This document shows positions 62,903-64,000 of a stretch of DNA of 64,000 nt, piece by piece. Under the pieces are notes generated by a model. That model searched no databases. It was not told the origin of the DNA and was given only the letters and a program-made list of their open reading frames with translations. How positions within the stretch are numbered: the stretch's first letter is position 1; every line of letters begins with the position of its first letter. The DNA lies in contig NZ_FOCJ01000001.1 in NCBI RefSeq assembly GCF_900110075.1, forward strand, positions 992,001 to 1,056,000, in the 5' to 3' direction. Made by a program: the position numbers and the translations under genes. The DNA comes from Paenibacillus sp. OV219. GTDB taxonomy: Bacteria > Bacillota > Bacilli > Paenibacillales > Paenibacillaceae.

Positions 62903-64000
62903 GTGACAGGACTAGCTGCAGGTGTGCTCACACGGACAGATATTCATAATATCCGCCATTATGTTCAGTATAAATATGGCGACTTGCCAAGTGAGCGGCG
63001 TGCAGAGATCGTCGCTGACGCGATGCAGCGTGTTGTACAGCGGCAATTGCCGGATTTCCCGGCTGCGTACAAACGTCAGATTAGCACAGAGCTGCTAAGA
63101 AGCATTGCAACTGGCAAACAAATGCCTATTCAAGAGAAGCATATATTTGAAGCCTGTCTCTCACTTTCATTCGAAGACGAACCGGAGCTTCTTGCGGTGC
63201 TACAAGTTTGGACGGAGCGTTGTCTTGGTGTGAAGCTAGAGCGGGACGTATTTCGAGGCATTGTCGATGAGGCCAAGCATATCATAAGCAATCCATTGCT
63301 TAATATGGAAGCTTGGGATGCTGTTATTGGAGCAGCAGCTGCTAGAGCTGAGAATAGCGGATTACTGGCAGAAGTGATCGAGTTGACGCATACGCACACG
63401 ATGAACACAGGGCTGAGGGGCAAATCCCGCCAATTTCTAATGATGGCAGTGCTGCTTGTTGCTGCTATCCTTAGCTATTATGCATCGTATTCGTTGCCGT
63501 TTTTTGATTCTGAGGCAAAGCAACCGATGAAACCGATCTCGGTAGAGATTAAGGCTAAGCAGCCGGAAATAAAGCAGCTGCAAGACGGTCTTCCCAAGGA
63601 GCTTCGATATATCGAGGTTGACCAAACGAAGCTCGTCCAATTTCTGAGGAAGAAATCATCACTTCTTGCAGAAGAACCGTACTTAAGTGCAATACTAAGT
63701 GCGGCTAAGGCGAATAATATTCACCCACTGCTGCTGTTTGCCATCACAGGGCAGGAGCAAGCTTTTGTACCCAAAACCTCGAAGAATGCCCGCGATATCG
63801 CGAACAATCCGTTTAATGTGTTCCATAGCTGGCAGGAGTTTAATACAACAATCGCGGATTCGGCGAGAATCGCATGTAAAACCATTAATCGGATCAGTGC
63901 CGATCGACCAGCAAATAACGACGCCTTCGTATGGCTGAATATGGAATATGCGGAGGATCCAAACTGGTCAAACGGTGTGAGCAGTATAATGGATACGATG
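62903..64000 (+). CDS. Membrane protein with probable lysozyme-like domain, cut by window end
   Basis: An open frame of 366 codons runs from GTG 62903 (AGGAGG 11 bases upstream) to the last base. The cytosolic N-terminal 175 residues are helical and unfamiliar. One membrane segment (about 176-198) follows, then a spacer and an outer domain with NNIHPLLLFAITGQEQAFV, NPFNVFHSWQEFN and ADSARIACKTINR. This pattern, with Glu in TGQEQAF, looks like a glucosaminidase/lytic-transglycosylase fold. A wall-hydrolase or wall-sensing role is an inference. The C terminus is missing. Confidence 0.7.
   Translation, partial: MTGLAAGVLTRTDIHNIRHYVQYKYGDLPSERRAEIVADAMQRVVQRQLPDFPAAYKRQISTELLRSIATGKQMPIQEKHIFEACLSLSFEDEPELLAVLQVWTERCLGVKLERDVFRGIVDEAKHIISNPLLNMEAWDAVIGAAAARAENSGLLAEVIELTHTHTMNTGLRGKSRQFLMMAVLLVAAILSYYASYSLPFFDSEAKQPMKPISVEIKAKQPEIKQLQDGLPKELRYIEVDQTKLVQFLRKKSSLLAEEPYLSAILSAAKANNIHPLLLFAITGQEQAFVPKTSKNARDIANNPFNVFHSWQEFNTTIADSARIACKTINRISADRPANNDAFVWLNMEYAEDPNWSNGVSSIMDTM

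Overview
The window reads as chromosomal core DNA of a spore-forming, low-to-mid GC Firmicute of the Paenibacillus/Cohnella type. The evidence is a set of gene blocks in Bacillus-like order (cotE-mutS-mutL-miaA-hfq; spoVK-hflX-ynbB-glnR-glnA; lexA-yneA-ynzC), spore genes (cotE, spoVK), strong AGGAGG-type ribosome binding sites, frequent GTG/TTG starts and Bacillus-type GlnR and LexA operators. I see no rRNA, tRNA, CRISPR array, insertion sequence or prophage. About 62 protein genes are supported, almost all on the + strand. Minus-strand genes are a broken DUF2961 gene, lexA, mtnD, thiN and an esterase.

Layout. 0-3.8 kb: a small fragment, spore coat gene cotE, a phiEco32-type amidoligase gene with simple repeats in its 5' part, and a frameshifted DUF2961 gene. 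3.9-11 kb: mutS, mutL, an RsmJ-like methyltransferase, miaA and hfq, tightly coupled (several ATGA overlaps). 11-16 kb: class A PBP with a repetitive tail, lipoprotein cyclophilin, DUF402 and YdcF proteins. 16-22.5 kb: spoVK, hflX, ynbB, glnR-glnA with a GlnR-boxed promoter, and an unknown gene behind a SigK-like promoter. 22.5-27 kb: divergent lexA/yneA sharing a LexA-box array, ynzC, aldo/keto reductase, membrane protein, HAD hydrolase, mtnD. 27-33 kb: metH, rnz, a YdjM-like membrane protein.

33-41.4 kb is a probable damage-response operon: mrfA, mrfB, a HAD phosphatase, an Fpg-family glycosylase, endonuclease IV, a small receiver-like protein, an ABC ATPase and an RlmM-like methyltransferase. 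Its promoter carries a perfect GAAC-N4-GTTC LexA core, so lexA 10 kb away may control it. 41.4-48.3 kb: a Ser/Thr kinase fused to a degenerate P-loop domain, a two-component system, nitrilase, two GNATs and a metallo-hydrolase. 48.3-48.7 kb holds no gene but a promoter, a potentially highly structured transcript and two terminators: my best candidate for an undescribed RNA. It is followed by a MutS2-like gene without an Smr domain.

50.7-64 kb: thiN, a TRIC/UPF0126 channel, a low-molecular-weight phosphatase, an esterase, the pdhABCD operon, a thioesterase, thyA-dfrA, gltD, a small unknown gene and a membrane protein with a probable lysozyme-like domain that runs off the window end.

Functional threads: DNA repair (mutS, mutL, lexA, yneA, mrfAB, fpg, nfo, mutS2-like), nitrogen assimilation (glnR, glnA, gltD), one-carbon/methionine metabolism (metH, mtnD, thyA, dfrA) and sporulation (cotE, spoVK, the SigK-linked unknown gene).
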